64,000 nucleotides of DNA from CAVVUC01 sp963751395 (GCA_963751395.1 CAVVUC010000003.1:686294-750293); one strand, 5' to 3'; numbered from the stretch's first letter, positions 46,789-57,629 are shown. Notes: generated from the sequence alone by a model not told the origin. A program made the numbers and translations.

Positions 46789-48213
46789 TCAGTCCACCAA
46801 TTCCTTCTCGATCTCCTCGAGCGTCTTGCCTTTGGTCTCCGGCAGTTTTTTCAAAATGAAAACAAACCCGCACACGCAGATCGCGGCGTAAATCCAGAAC
46901 GTGCCCGCCGCGCCGAGCGACTTGTTCAGCAGCGGAAACGTGTAGGTGAGAATGAAGCACGCGATCCACAGCGACATGACCGCGATCGACATGGCCGCGC
47001 CGCGAATGCGGTTCGGGAAAATCTCCGAAATGATGACCCATGTCACCGGCGCAAGCGACATGGCGTAGCATGCGATTGCGGCGAGCACGAGCAGCAGCAC
47101 CGGCAGTCCGGTGACGTGCCGGTAATAGCAGAAGCCCATGGCCGTGTAGGCCACGGCGAGTCCAGCGGAGCCGAACAGCATGAGCGGGCGGCGTCCGCCT
47201 TTGTCCACGACGCCGAGTGCGACGAAGGTGAACACGAGATTCACCGAGCCGGTCCACGCGATGTTTTTCACGACGCTCGAAATGTCGTAGCCGGCGGCGC
47301 GGAAGATTTCCTCGGCGTAGTTGAAGATGACGTTGATGCCGCACCATTGCTGGAACACCGCGAGCACGACTCCCAGCACGAGCACCTTGAACAGACGCGG
47401 ATCGAGCAGGTCGGCGAAGCGCACGTGCTGAATCTCCTCGCTCGAAAGCGTGGCCTGCACGTCGCGCACTTCGGCGTCCGCGTAGCCGGCCCCGCCGATG
47501 CGCGTGAGGATGCGGCGCGCGAGTTCGGCCCGCGCGTTCTTCACCAGCCAGCGCGGGCTTTCCGGAACGAAAAACATCCCGAGCAAAAACAGCAGCGACG
47601 GCACGGCGGTGAGCGCGAACATCCAGCGCCAGCCCTGCTGTCCGAACCACGATTGCACGATGAACTCGTCGCTCGCACCGGTGGGCAGGTTGCGCACGAG
47701 ATACCAGTTGATGAGCTGCGCGAGCAGCATGCCGATGACGATGGTGAGCTGGTTGACCGAGACGAGCCGTCCGCGCATCTGCGCCGGCGCGACCTCGGAG
47801 ATATACATCGGCGAGAGACTCGACGCGAGGCCAATGGCCACGCCGCCAAGCATTCGCCAGGCGACGAAAACGACGAACGTCTGCGCGAGTCCGTTGCCGA
47901 TCGACGTGACTGCGAAGAGCGCCGCTGCGAGAACCAGCAGTCGCTTGCGCCCGAACTTGTCGCTCAGCGCACCGGCGATCAGCGCGCCGAAAAGACAGCC
48001 GATCAGCGCGCAACTGTTCGCCCAGCCGGAGAGCGCGGCGTTTTCCTGGATGTGAAAGAACCGCTCGAAGAACGGCTTCGCGCCGCCGATCACGACCCAG
48101 TCCCAGCCAAACAGCAGACCGCCTAGCGCGGCGACAATCGAGATGAGCCAGACGTAGCCGAGGTTGTAGTCGGCGCGGTTTGCCGACTGGTTGGTTTGTG
48201 CGGTGATGTTCAT
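46789..48213 (-). CDS. Sugar porter (MFS, SP family)
   Basis: Proton-coupled or facilitative sugar carrier with twelve helices, 474 residues from the ATG at 48213. It starts MNITAQTNQSANRADYNLGY, VWLISIVAALGGLLFGWDWV. Signatures: SDKFGRKRLLVLAA (loop 2-3), RMLGGVAIGLASSLSPMYIS then EVAPAQMRGRLVSVNQL (PxYxxExxPxxxRG), VPESPRWLV after helix 6, FQQWCGINVIFNYAEEIF (QQxxGxN), VDKGGRRPLMLFGS, ISEIFPNRIRGAAMSIAV and LPETKGKTLEEIEKEL. It lies between GH2 and GH42 beta-galactosidases, so galactose or arabinose from pectin side chains is a reasonable substrate; this is inference. The frame is intact. Confidence 0.92.
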   Translation of the reverse strand: MNITAQTNQSANRADYNLGYVWLISIVAALGGLLFGWDWVVIGGAKPFFERFFHIQENAALSGWANSCALIGCLFGALIAGALSDKFGRKRLLVLAAALFAVTSIGNGLAQTFVVFVAWRMLGGVAIGLASSLSPMYISEVAPAQMRGRLVSVNQLTIVIGMLLAQLINWYLVRNLPTGASDEFIVQSWFGQQGWRWMFALTAVPSLLFLLGMFFVPESPRWLVKNARAELARRILTRIGGAGYADAEVRDVQATLSSEEIQHVRFADLLDPRLFKVLVLGVVLAVFQQWCGINVIFNYAEEIFRAAGYDISSVVKNIAWTGSVNLVFTFVALGVVDKGGRRPLMLFGSAGLAVAYTAMGFCYYRHVTGLPVLLLVLAAIACYAMSLAPVTWVIISEIFPNRIRGAAMSIAVMSLWIACFILTYTFPLLNKSLGAAGTFWIYAAICVCGFVFILKKLPETKGKTLEEIEKELVD

Positions 48214-48248
48214 GGGTTCAGGGAATGGGGTGGATTGAGGTCGCTCGA

Positions 48249-51200
48249 TCACGGTTTGCTCAGGACGACATCGATCTCGGTGATCGCGGCAAACGCGTTG
48301 TCTTTGATTTCCGATCGCACGACGAACGTCAGGTAACGCCCTTTCGCCGGTTGCTTGAAGCCGATTGTTTGAAGATCGGCGTCGTTCTTGAATGTGGCCG
48401 TCGCGACCGGCGTGCCGCGTTCCGCAGGATTGTTGCCGCAGAAGACTTCGCACTCCCTTACCCGCCCGTTCGCTGAATCCACCCGGGGCTGATAAGTCAG
48501 GCCGCTCAACGTGAGTTCGCGGCCCATGTCGATCGTGATGTGATGCGGCATCGGCGCCGGCGTCGGCACATAGACGGTGTGCCAGAAAGTGTCGGGATCG
48601 CCGTCGATCACGTTCGATGCCGGATGCTCGATGTCTTCGCTGTCGGCCTCGATCACCTTCGCGCCGAGCTTGGCGAGCGTGCTGACCGGTTTCGCGAGCA
48701 GCTTGTCCAAAAGCTCCGGCGACAATTCCTGCGACGGCTGGAATTTTTCCGAGCCGAGATATGCGCAGAGGCTTGCCAGAAGCTGTTTTGCGGCCGGTCG
48801 CGAGTCGATCTTGTCCTTCAAGTCGAGCGAGCAAACCAGGAGCCGCCCCTTTCCGACCCGCGCCTCGAACAGCACTCCCAGCTTCTGATTTCGCGCGAAA
48901 TTATCGACGACCTGCACGATCGGGCGGAAGCCGTGCGGCGTCGCATCGAGCACGAGCGTTCGCGAATCGTTGATGATGTCCCACCATTGCCAGTTGCTGA
49001 ACGACTCGGTCGGGAACTGCGCCAGCGAGGGATGCTTCGCATCGCAGAGAATGCCCATCGTCGCGGGCTTGGACTTGAACCAGATCGGACTCCAGAAGAC
49101 CGGCTTGAACGAGCCGGGCAGACTGTCGGCGACTTTCGTCGTCATCACGAAAACCTTCTTCCCATCGGCAAGCGCGGTCTTTGCGGCGTCGTTCCATTCG
49201 TCGCACACGACGACATCGGCGGGCGCGCTCGCGGCGGGCGTGGCGGGATAAACCCAGAGGTCCCATTGGTTTGAAAACTCCGTTCCTTTCAGCGCGACCG
49301 TGGCGATCAGCTTCGACGGAGCCGCTGCATTTTCAAAAGTCGCGCGGATGTTTCCGACCGGCGTGAGCTTGCCCGTCGGCAGATCGAGCGCGGGCAGTTC
49401 GCCCGACGCGACCGCCTTGCCGGCCTCGTCTTTGATCGTCCAGACAACATGCGCGGCCCGCAAATCCGCAGGGCCGAAATGCGCGACGTCCACCTTTGCC
49501 TCGAACACTTCGCCGGCCGTGTAAGTCCGCTTCGGCATCCGCAGGAGCGGCACCGTCGCGCCGCAATACTGGCGGTGCGTCTCCGGCGTCACGAAACCCT
49601 TCGAGTCCCAAAACGGATCGAGCGGCCCGATGAGCGCGGTGCCCTGGCCGGGGTAATCGTGCAGGTCGAGCAGGTGAAACCCCGCGTGTTCCGGCGTGCG
49701 AAGCAGCACTTCGATTTCCTCTTTATACAAAAGGATCGCCTGCCTGCCGACCGCCTCCGCCATTTGCGGCGCGAGTTCGAGCAGCCCCTTTTCCTTCATC
49801 TGGTCGCGCACGATCTCGAAGTTCTTCGCCTCGAGCACGCCGGTGTATTTTTTGATTTCGTCGAAGTTCGGCAGAAACGTCCACTGGCCGATCTCGTGCG
49901 AGAGCTGAGGCAGACCGTCCCGCCCTGTCTTGAACTGCCGCTCCGTGCCGGGACCGCCGACGCCGCGCAATTTCATGTCGAGCGTGAACTGGCGGTTCTT
50001 CGTCCAAATGTCGTGCCCGAAACCATTCGACACATCCGAGTAGAGATGACGCGGATCGGACGTTTTGAATTCCTCGATCAGCCTGTCGAGCGCGTCGCCG
50101 GAGCCGTCCATCTCGTTGCCGAAAGTGAAAAAGCAGAACGACGGATGGTTGCCGTATGCTTCAAGAATCCGCCGCGATTCCTCCGCGATGAACCGGTCGC
50201 GCTCCGGCACCTTGCCTTGCGGGACGTTGGCCTGCGGCGCCTCGGTCTGGATCATGATGCCTTCCTCGTCGGCGGCGGTGAATGCAGCCTCGGGCGGCGT
50301 CCACGAATGAAAGCGGAGCGTGTTCAGTCCATAGGACTTGAGGATCCGGCAAATGCGCTCCCACGCGGGCACGTCGCAAGGCGGGTAGGCGGTCAGCGGA
50401 AAGATCGCGCATTCGAGCGTGCCGCGCACATAGACGGGCCGCCCGTTCATCGCGAACTGCGTGCCCTTCACGCTGATCTCCCGCATGCCGAACGTCGTTT
50501 TCTTTTCATCGGAAAAATGTGAGTCGCCTTTGGTTTTCAGCGTTGCCGTGAGGTCGTAGAGCGATGGAGAAAATTCGTCCCAGAGGCGGATGTCATCGCC
50601 CATCGGCAACTCCGCTTCGACAAGCGTCTCCGCGCCATCCGCTTGAAAGCGAACCGTTTTCTCCGCCGTCTTTCCGTCCGCCTGTCGCGCCTTCGCCGAC
50701 AGCACGATCTCCCCGCTCACCGCTTTGCCGGTGGCGTTCGTGATGCGCACGCGAACCTTTGCCAGCTTGCGCTCCACGTCTGGAAAAACCTGGATGACCG
50801 GCGATCGCGACCGGGTCCGCCGCGCTCAGTTCGATCTTCCCGACGATGCCGTTCCAGTTCGTCTGCGTGCCCTCGTAATACGCCGAAACAAAGAGCCCGA
50901 GATCGTATTTGAGCGAGTTGTCCACGCGGATTGTGAGCCTGTGTTTTCCCGGCGCGAGGTCGGTGCCGAGATCGAACACATGCGGCGCGCTGAGGCTGTC
51001 GCGCGAACCGATCAATTTGTCATCCACCCACACCTGCGTCTCCCAATGCACGCGCTCCAGCTTCAGCGTGACCCGCTTGTTTTTCCACGCGGACGGAATC
51101 TCGATCTCGCGCTGATACCAGGCTGCGCCGGTGTAAATGTTGGGACGGTAAAGGCCGTCGAGCGACGGCTTTTTCGGATTCGGAATTCCCGCTTTCGCCT

Positions 51201-51408
51201 CGTCGGTCGTGCCCGGCAGCCGCACTGTCGCGGGGCCGTCCGCCGGCTTCGGCAGTTCGTTCGCGAACCATTTTGCGGTGATGCCCGCCTTCTGTTCGTC
51301 GCGGTGGAATCGCCATTCGCCGGCGAGCGGGAGTGCTTGCGAATCGCCAGCATCGCCGGCGCGGAGCGTGGATAGTGAGAGTGTCATGATGCAGAGGAAA
51401 CGTTTCAT
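48249..51408 (-). CDS. GH2-family glycosidase with C-terminal F5/8-type (CBM32-like) domain, one frameshift
   Basis: Predicted exported beta-galactosidase-type enzyme, about 1,050 residues. It starts MKRFLCIMTLSLSTLRAGDA (signal peptide). The sugar-binding jelly roll has GEWRFHRDEQKAGITAKWFA, WYQREIEIPSAWKNKRVTLK, LERVHWETQVWVDDKLIGS. A shift near 50800 leads to the Ig-like domain (VRVRITNATGKAVSGEIVLS) and the TIM barrel: NGRPVYVRGTLECAIFPLTA, LNTLRFHSWTPPEAAFTAAD, with acid/base in FCFFTFGNEMDGSGDALDRL. The nucleophile is probably in QLSHEIGQW. The last 150 residues, from IEHPASNVIDGDPDTFWHT to FVVRSEIKDNAFAAITEIDV, form a galactose-binding F5/8 type C domain. It is followed by the sugar porter. 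Confidence 0.86.
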
Positions 51409-51439
51409 CGAACGGTCGTGGAGGGTTTGTGTGCGGGAG

Positions 51440-54400
51440 TCAGAAGTGAATCAGGTCGGCAGCCAGCGCGTGGCTTGGATCGCGCCGCAGCACCGTTTGC
51501 AGGAGTTTCTTCGCGGCGGATTTTCTTCCGAGGCCCAACTGCGCCTGCGCCTGCAAAAAGAGCGCGGTCGTCTGCTGTCGAAACTGAATGTCCTCGTCGA
51601 ACAGCAGCATCGTCGGAAGCGACGTGGCGAAGTAGTCGATCTTCGCTTCCGCCTTCCCGAGCTGCCGCGCGTAGGCGAGCAGGTCGCGCAACAGCGTTTG
51701 GGCGGCGGACTTTTTGCCAAGCCGCTCCAGCGACAGCGCGGAGTAGTAAGTCATCTCTGAAAAAGCGCGCACACTCATCTCTTGGAAATCGCCGCGAAAC
51801 TCCGCGGACAACTTCCAGTGCCGCTTCGCGCCGGCTTTGTCGCAGAGTTTTTCCAGCGCGACGCCGAGCCAGTAATGAATGTCGCTCTGATTCGCGAGCA
51901 GATGTTTGGCCTCGCTCAAGTTCTCCGGCGACTGGAGCGCGTGCTCGAAATGATTCGCCGCGCACGGATAGTCTTCGTGCGCCAGCGCCTCGCGGCCGAG
52001 CGCGAGTTGCGTCCGCACATGCTGGCCGAGCGCCTGTCCCTCGCCGCCTTCCCACGGTTGGAATTTCCGCGTCGAGATGATCTTCAACGCCTTCATTTGC
52101 CGGCCGGTCTGGTTGTAGAGCGCGCAGAGTTCCACGGACAAATCGTCGCGCTGCTGCACGAGATCGGGATGTTTTTCCAATTCGCGAAGCCGCTTCTCCG
52201 GCTTTTCGCCAAGCCGTTTCCAGAGCTGGTCGCGCTCGAAGAGCAGTCGCGCATCCGACGGGTTCGCGCGAACCGCCCTGTCGTAAACGGTGCGCGCCAG
52301 CGCGGGGTTCTTGAGGATGTTGAAATAGCCGATGCCGAGGTTGCGCCAGACGACCGAGTAGTTCGGATCGAGCTTCGCCGATTTTTCCCAAAACCGGATC
52401 GCCTCGACGTGGCGCCTGCGGTCGTAAAACAAGTTGCCGAGGTAGTAGGGCGCGCGGGCATCGGCGGGATTCGCGCACATCGCCGCTTCGAGGATCAGGA
52501 TTTCCTCAAGCCGCGACGGGAAGCAGTAGTCCGGCGACGCTTTCGCGGCTGCCTTGTAAGACGCGACCGCTTTTTGCGTGTCGCCCATCTGCGCCTGGAG
52601 CCAGCCGGTGTAATAGCCAACGAGCGGCGCGGTGCCGGTATCGGCTTTCACGACTTCCAACACGGCGAGCGCCTCGCGAAAAAATCCGCCGCGCGCAAAG
52701 TCGAGCGCGATGTCGAGGCGCGTCTGCGTGTCGCAACCAAGCGGTTCGCCCGCGAGATGCCGCGCCCACCAGTCGAGCGGATCGAGCGCGAGCGTGGCGC
52801 GAAGGATCGTGTCGGCCTCCGAGTCCAGACCGAGCTTGCGAAGCACGATCGCGCGCAGATTCCGCGCGCGAAGATTGTCGCTGTTCATGCGCAGCGAACG
52901 GTCGATGTGTTCCAGCGCGCTGGTCCAGTCGTGCTTGCGGCAGTCGAGTTCGGCGAGTTCGTGATAAGCCGCCGACTGCCAGGCTTGATTCCACGTCGCC
53001 TTGTAAAAAGCGGCAGTAAGCTTCGTCTTCGCGCCGAAGATGGCGCAGCGCGATGCCGAGGTTGTAGAACGGCTCTCCGTCGCGGGGATTTGCATTGCGG
53101 CGGGTCAGCCGCTCGATGGCTTTTCGGAAGTGCGCCTCGGCCTTGGAAAATTCTCCGCGCAAAAGATGCCAGCGGCCCAAAGCGTTGTTGCAGCGGGCAT
53201 CGCCCGGATCGCGCCGCAGCGCCTCGCGCCAGTAAGTCTCGGGGCCGCGCGTGGCGTGACGGTATTGTTCGAGGTGAAGGCCGGTGATATAGAGTTCGTC
53301 GGCACTCGGGATGTCCGCAGGCAACGGCGGTTCGGTCGCGGGCGGGGGGACTTCACCTTTCACTTGCAGCTTCGGCACGTAGCCAACGATCTCGCGACCA
53401 TTGGAATCAAGCACGCGCAGGTGCAGGTCGGTTTCCACGGTGCTTTTCGACAGCGCTATCAGTTCGACAAACGAAGCGCCCGGCGCGAGGTCGCGCGTGA
53501 ATGTCGCAATGACTTTTCCTTTCGCCGCCAGCGTGATTCTTGCCGCTCGAAAAGCTGATGAAACCGACACGCCGATGCGCGCTTTGCCCTGCTCTACGCG
53601 CAGGCTCACGGCGGCGTCGAGGTTCGCGTGCTGGGCGGGGCCGATCTTTTGAATCGGATACCAGAACTGGCTCCACGACTTTGTTTCGCCGGGCATCAGG
53701 AACGAAAAGTCCGGCTGGTTGTCGGTGTAAACGCCCGCCATGATTTCGATGTAAGGCCCGTCGGCGTCGGTGAGGTTGCGATCCCACGCGTAGCCGAATT
53801 CGTGGTTGCCCCACGTCCACTGTTTTTTTCCGGGCGAGATGTGATGGTTCGCGACATGGACAACGCCAGCCTGCGCCGCGTGATCGTAGCCGCCGAAGAA
53901 ATCCTCCTGCGACCCCATGCACATGTAGGAAGTGGGCACGGGAATGTTTGCGTAGAAAGAAAGGTCGTTCGGCGCGTAGTCGATTTTGGATTTGTCTGGC
54001 GCAGTGGGGTGGAACAAAGTTCGCCGGCACTTCATTCTCCGGCACGCCATTTTTGCCACGAGCACCGTAATCCACGCCGTAGTAATGGCCCCGGCACAGC
54101 GGATACTCGCTCATCGAGCGGCGCGCGTGATCGGCGACGTAATACACATCCGGCGGGAAAAAGCTCTGGTAGGCCTCATGCACGCGCGTCGCGACGTTCG
54201 CCCACCAGAGGAACGTCTGCACGAACGGCGTGCGGTTGTAGGCGCGGACCTTGAGTTCGATGAACGCCTTGTCCGGATGCAGGCAGACGCCGTGCATCCC
54301 TTTCATCCGCGCCATCGGATCGTGATCGCTGCACCAGACCGTCACGCTGCCGTCGGCGTGATTCTCGATCTCGATATTCACCGGCATGAACGTCGCGGGC

Positions 54401-54777
54401 CGGTGATGCTGCGGCCAGTTGAACTCGACGCCGCCGGAAATCCACGGCCCGGCGAGGCCGACCAGCGCGGGCTTGATCACGTTCTGCCGATAGAAAAAGT
54501 CGTAACCGTTCGTCTTGTCCTGCCCGACGTGAATGCGACCGCCGATTTCCGGCAGAATCATCACGCGGACGAACTCGTTCTCCAAATGCACCGCGTCCCA
54601 CTTCCGCTCCGTCTTCTGCTCGGCGATGCGGTCGAAAAATGGGAGCGGATACACCTTGCCGCTGCTGCCTTGATACACCCGCTTTTCCAGGAACATCGGG
54701 TTCTTGTCAGCCGGCATCGGCTCGTAGGTGGGGAAGGAGACGGCGTCGCGCCATGCGCGAACTGGGAGTTTCGACAT
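51440..54777 (-). CDS. DUF5107/TPR protein (carbohydrate-linked), frameshifted
   Basis: About 1,110 residues in three frames. From 54777 it reads MSKLPVRAWRDAVSFPTYEP, MILPEIGGRIHVGQDKTNGY, WISGGVEFNWPQHHRPATFM and TFLWWANVATRVHEAYQSFF, which is the DUF5107 domain, a galactose-mutarotase-like beta fold. A shift near 54000 leads to YMCMGSQEDFFGGYDHAAQA, VHVANHHISPGKKQWTWGNH and YIEIMAGVYTDNQPDFSFL. A shift near 53040 leads to a TPR-rich half: AAYHELAELDCRKHDWTSAL, YYLGNLFYDRRRHVEAIRFW, VWRNLGIGYFNILKNPALAR. No signal peptide. Such proteins recur in polysaccharide loci, but the reaction is not established; a glycosidase or sugar-sensing role is possible. It is divergent from the AraC gene. Confidence 0.82.
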
Positions 54778-54807
54778 GGTGGAAAACTAAATGAAGCGGC
54801 TGGCGGC

Positions 54808-55755
54808 GTGAATGGACGATCTTTGGAAAAACATGGACAATCTTATGGCAACGAGCAACTCTCCGTCGTGCCCAAGATTGCGTATCGTCGAGAAGGCTTC
54901 ACCGGTCAGCATCTTGTCGTCCTGCCGCACAAGGTCATCTTGCAGATGGAGCATCATCCGCTTCTCCGGGGATTGTTTCCCACGGCGACCGGGTATTTTC
55001 CAGAGGCGCCGGGGCATCTCGTCAGGCGTGCAAAAGGACTCCCAGAGATGATTATGATCGTCTGTCTATCGGGGATCGGATGGGTTAAGCTGGATGGAGG
55101 TGAACCGATCCCGGTGCGCCCGAACGAAGTCATCGTCATCCCGCCAGATGCCCCGCACGCCTACGGTGCGGACGAATCGTGGTCGATCATGTGGGCGCAC
55201 TGTCGCGGGGATGACCTCCGGCATTTTCCGAAACTGCTCGGCGTGACAAGAGCCGCGCCGATCGTGCGCCTGCCCGCCGGCGCTTTCGAGCGAATGGAGT
55301 TTTCGATGATCTACGAGCAACTCGAACGCGGATACACACTCGCGAATCTGATCGCCTCCGCCGCGCGGCTTCGATTCGCCCTCGCGGAGATCAACCGCCA
55401 GCGAATTCACGCGCACCCGCGCTCGCGCTCCTCCGAGGATTCCCTGCAACAAAGCATCGAGTGGATGAACCGGAACGCCGACCGGCGCGTCACTCTCGCC
55501 GAACTCGCGCGGAACGCAGGGATGTCCGTGCCGCATTACTCCGCGATGTTTCGCCGCAAGACGGGCTTCGCGCCGATCGACTATTTTCTCCGCCGGAAAA
55601 TCCAGCGCGCCTGCCAGTTGCTCGACACCACCACGATGCGCGTCGAGGAGGTCGCGGGTGCCGTCGGCTGCGAGGATGCGTATTACTTCTCCCGCCTGTT
55701 CAAGAAAATCATGGGCCAGCCGCCGCGCGCCTATCGCAAGGTGCAGAAAGGATGA
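54808..55755 (+). CDS. AraC-family transcriptional regulator
   Basis: Sugar-responsive DNA-binding activator. The GTG at 54808 is the chosen start (VNGRSLEKHGQSYGNEQLSV), because it is the first reasonable codon after the divergent gene; the same open frame extends back to 53986 but that part is antisense to the DUF5107 gene. The N-terminal cupin has GQHLVVLPHKVILQMEHHPL, GGEPIPVRPNEVIVIPPDAP and HAYGADESWSIMWAHCRG. The C-terminal double helix-turn-helix has DRRVTLAELARNAGMSVPHY, SAMFRRKTGFAPIDYFLRRK, then RVEEVAGAVGCEDAYYFSRL and FKKIMGQPPRAYRK. Only 30 bases separate it from the DUF5107 gene, so it probably controls that gene and the glycosidase genes transcribed after it. Confidence 0.9.
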   Translation: MNGRSLEKHGQSYGNEQLSVVPKIAYRREGFTGQHLVVLPHKVILQMEHHPLLRGLFPTATGYFPEAPGHLVRRAKGLPEMIMIVCLSGIGWVKLDGGEPIPVRPNEVIVIPPDAPHAYGADESWSIMWAHCRGDDLRHFPKLLGVTRAAPIVRLPAGAFERMEFSMIYEQLERGYTLANLIASAARLRFALAEINRQRIHAHPRSRSSEDSLQQSIEWMNRNADRRVTLAELARNAGMSVPHYSAMFRRKTGFAPIDYFLRRKIQRACQLLDTTTMRVEEVAGAVGCEDAYYFSRLFKKIMGQPPRAYRKVQKG

Positions 55756-55811
55756 GGAGAAAATATCCGGCGATGGTTTGTAGAAATCGTTTCATGTCCT
55801 GGGCCTTGGTG

Positions 55812-55899
55812 TCGTTCCCCGGAAAGCCGGCCCCGCCCCTCGCTTCGCCATCCACCGATTCCACTCGCGTGCCACTCGGGGCCGGTTTTCCAGGGAACA
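55812..55899. repeat. Imperfect inverted repeat (REP-like)
   Basis: TTCCCCGGAAAGCCGGCCCC (55815-55834) pairs with GGGGCCGGTTTTCCAGGGAA (55878-55897), about 18 of 20 positions, around a 43-base loop. It lies between two genes of the same direction (AraC and WYL regulators) and could end transcription of the first. There is no T-run. Confidence 0.5.
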
Positions 55900-55992
55900 C
55901 GAACACTAAAGCACCCGCAGTAGGACAAATGCTGTCCGAGGGTTGAATTATTTCGTTGTGAACCAAAATAAATTCGGATAACGCCATCGGGC

Positions 55993-57005
55993 ATGGCACG
56001 ACCAAGAGTAAAACTGGAAAAGCTCGACCGGTTCTCCCGCCCACCTCTGGAGCGGATGATGAAGCTCCACAACCATCTCAACGCACGGCGCTTTCCCAAT
56101 TGCCGCAAACTGGCCGAAGAGCTGGAGGTATCCACCAAGACCATCCAGCGCGACATCGACTTCATGCGGGACCGCCTTGGTCTTCCGATCGGCTACGACC
56201 AGTTGCAGTTCGGCTTTTATTATACCGAGCCTGTCACCAACTTCCCCAGCATCGAGGTATCGGAGGGCGAAGTGGTCGCGTTGTTCGTAGCCCAGAAGGC
56301 GCTCGAACAATATCGAGGGAACCTCCTTCGAGAAATCGCTGAAGGCCGCGTTTCAGAAGATCGCAGACGGACTGAAGGACACGATCGAATTCCGCTGGGA
56401 CGATGTGGACTCGGCGATTTCATTCAAAGGCATAGGCACGAGCGTGGCGGACCTCGATCTATTTGAGACCGTGAGCAGGGCCGTCCCTTCGCTCGCACGA
56501 ACTGGCCTTCGATTACAAAAAACTCAACAGTCCGCGCTATGAATCCCGCCGGGTTCAGCCGTATCACCTCGGCATGATCGAGAATCAGTGGTATCTCTTC
56601 GCCAACGATCTGGCACGGCAGCAACTCCGCACCTTCGCGCTGCCCCGCATGCGGAAGGTCAGGAACACCGGTGTGCGCTTTCAGCGGCCTGCGGACTTTT
56701 CGATTACGAAACATCTGAGCGGCAGCTTCGGGGTGTTCACGGGCAAGGGCCGGCACAGGGTCCGCATCCAGTTCGATGCCTTCGCCGCAAGGCTGGTGGC
56801 CGAGCGCCATTGGCATGCATCTCAAAAGATCAAGCCGCTGCCAGACGGAGAAATCGAGATGACCATGGAGCTTGGCAGTCTGGAGGAAACCGAGCGGTGG
56901 ATTCTGAGCTGGGGAACTCATGCGCGCGTTCTGGCACCCAGGGAGTTGGTCGAGGGAATCCGGAAAATTTCTCACGCCGTCGCAAATTCCTACGATCCCC
57001 AATGA
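55993..57005 (+). CDS. WYL-domain transcriptional regulator, frameshifted
   Basis: Helix-turn-helix plus WYL ligand-sensing protein, about 337 residues. It starts MARPRVKLEKLDRFSRPPLE. The DNA-binding part is MMKLHNHLNARRFPNCRKLA, EELEVSTKTIQRDIDFMRDR. The frame shifts near 56320 to TSFEKSLKAAFQKIADGLKD then TIEFRWDDVDSAISFKGIGT, and near 56490 to the WYL part: FDYKKLNSPRYESRRVQPYH, LGMIENQWYLFANDLARQQL, RTFALPRMRKVRNTGVRFQR. The C-terminal WCX-like region reads HWHASQKIKPLPDGEIEMTM. These proteins bind nucleic acids or nucleotides through the WYL fold; targets are unknown. The stop overlaps the next gene's start (ATGA). Confidence 0.85.
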
Positions 57006-57514
57006 TGCCGGACACACTGCGCTCCGCAGCCTTCGCAATCGCGGCATGGGTCTTTCTTTCGGGATGCGCAAGTCCCCCACCCTACGTCTATCGGTATGTG
57101 CCGGGGAAAACGGCGGTGGTGCGCGATGGCCTTGCGTTCGCCCCGCCGGAAGCACCCGGGGAGGTGCAGTCAGCAATCGCAGCCGGCAACCGGATCGCCG
57201 GACTTCCCTACGCCTATGGCGCAGGCCACAGCCGAAGTTTCGACACGGCCTATGACTGCTCCGGGGCCGCATCTTTCGTGCTCGGAGCGGCAGGCCGGCT
57301 TCGCAGTCCGACCGTCTCGAAAGCGTTTCGGAATTATGGTGAACCGGGCCACGGCGAATGGATCAGCATCTACGCGCGACGCGATCACGTCTTTCTCGTG
57401 GTGGCCGGTCTGAGGTTCGATACTGGCTGGACTCATCGGGCTCGCGGTCCGCAATGGACAACACGGAGCCGGCCTGCGGACGGGTGCGTCATCCGTCACC
57501 CGGAGGGATTATAG
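57002..57514 (+). CDS. NlpC/P60-like peptidoglycan hydrolase lipoprotein
   Basis: 170 residues from the ATG at 57002, which overlaps the WYL stop. MMPDTLRSAAFAIAAWVFLS is a signal peptide ending in a lipobox LSGC, so the mature protein is a lipoprotein. The catalytic part has NRIAGLPYAYGAGHSRSFDT then AYDCSGAASFVL, the P60 nucleophile motif (YDCSG), and a candidate catalytic His in RRDHVFLVVAGLRFDTGW. It probably cuts stem peptides of peptidoglycan. Length is short for the family but the core is complete. The frame is intact. Co-transcription with the WYL regulator is likely. Confidence 0.78.
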   Translation: MMPDTLRSAAFAIAAWVFLSGCASPPPYVYRYVPGKTAVVRDGLAFAPPEAPGEVQSAIAAGNRIAGLPYAYGAGHSRSFDTAYDCSGAASFVLGAAGRLRSPTVSKAFRNYGEPGHGEWISIYARRDHVFLVVAGLRFDTGWTHRARGPQWTTRSRPADGCVIRHPEGL

Positions 57515-57540
57515 CGCGCGACGAGGCGAAAAAGATAAAG

Positions 57541-57601
57541 CCACGGACAGACACAGATTTTCACGGACAGGTTCCGTGTTTTTCCGTGTTCGTCAGTGGC
57601 T
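57541..57601. repeat. CCACGGA-type inverted repeat
   Basis: CCACGGACAGACACAG at the left faces GTGTTCGTCAGTGGCT at the right, with TCACGGAC/GTTCCGTG inside. The same wording returns at 58441-58472 (GTCCGTGTTTCATCCGTGTT then CATCCGTGG), there covering the start of the FAD-reductase gene. It is a dispersed intergenic repeat. Confidence 0.6.
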
Positions 57602-57629
57602 GATTCGGAATTTGTTGCCGGTGGCTCTG

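Noticed and set aside
46640..48013. Minus-strand open frame of 457 codons
   Set aside because: It is the shadow of the sugar porter in another frame; the porter signatures are in the frame starting at 48213.
46789..48834. Extension of the sugar porter to a start at 48834
   Set aside because: The extra 200 residues overlap the GH2 C-terminal domain in another frame and have no membrane character; the ATG at 48213 fits the family start.
53986..54807. Upstream extension of the AraC reading frame
   Set aside because: This part is antisense to the DUF5107 domain and shows no family similarity; the AraC protein is complete from about 54808.
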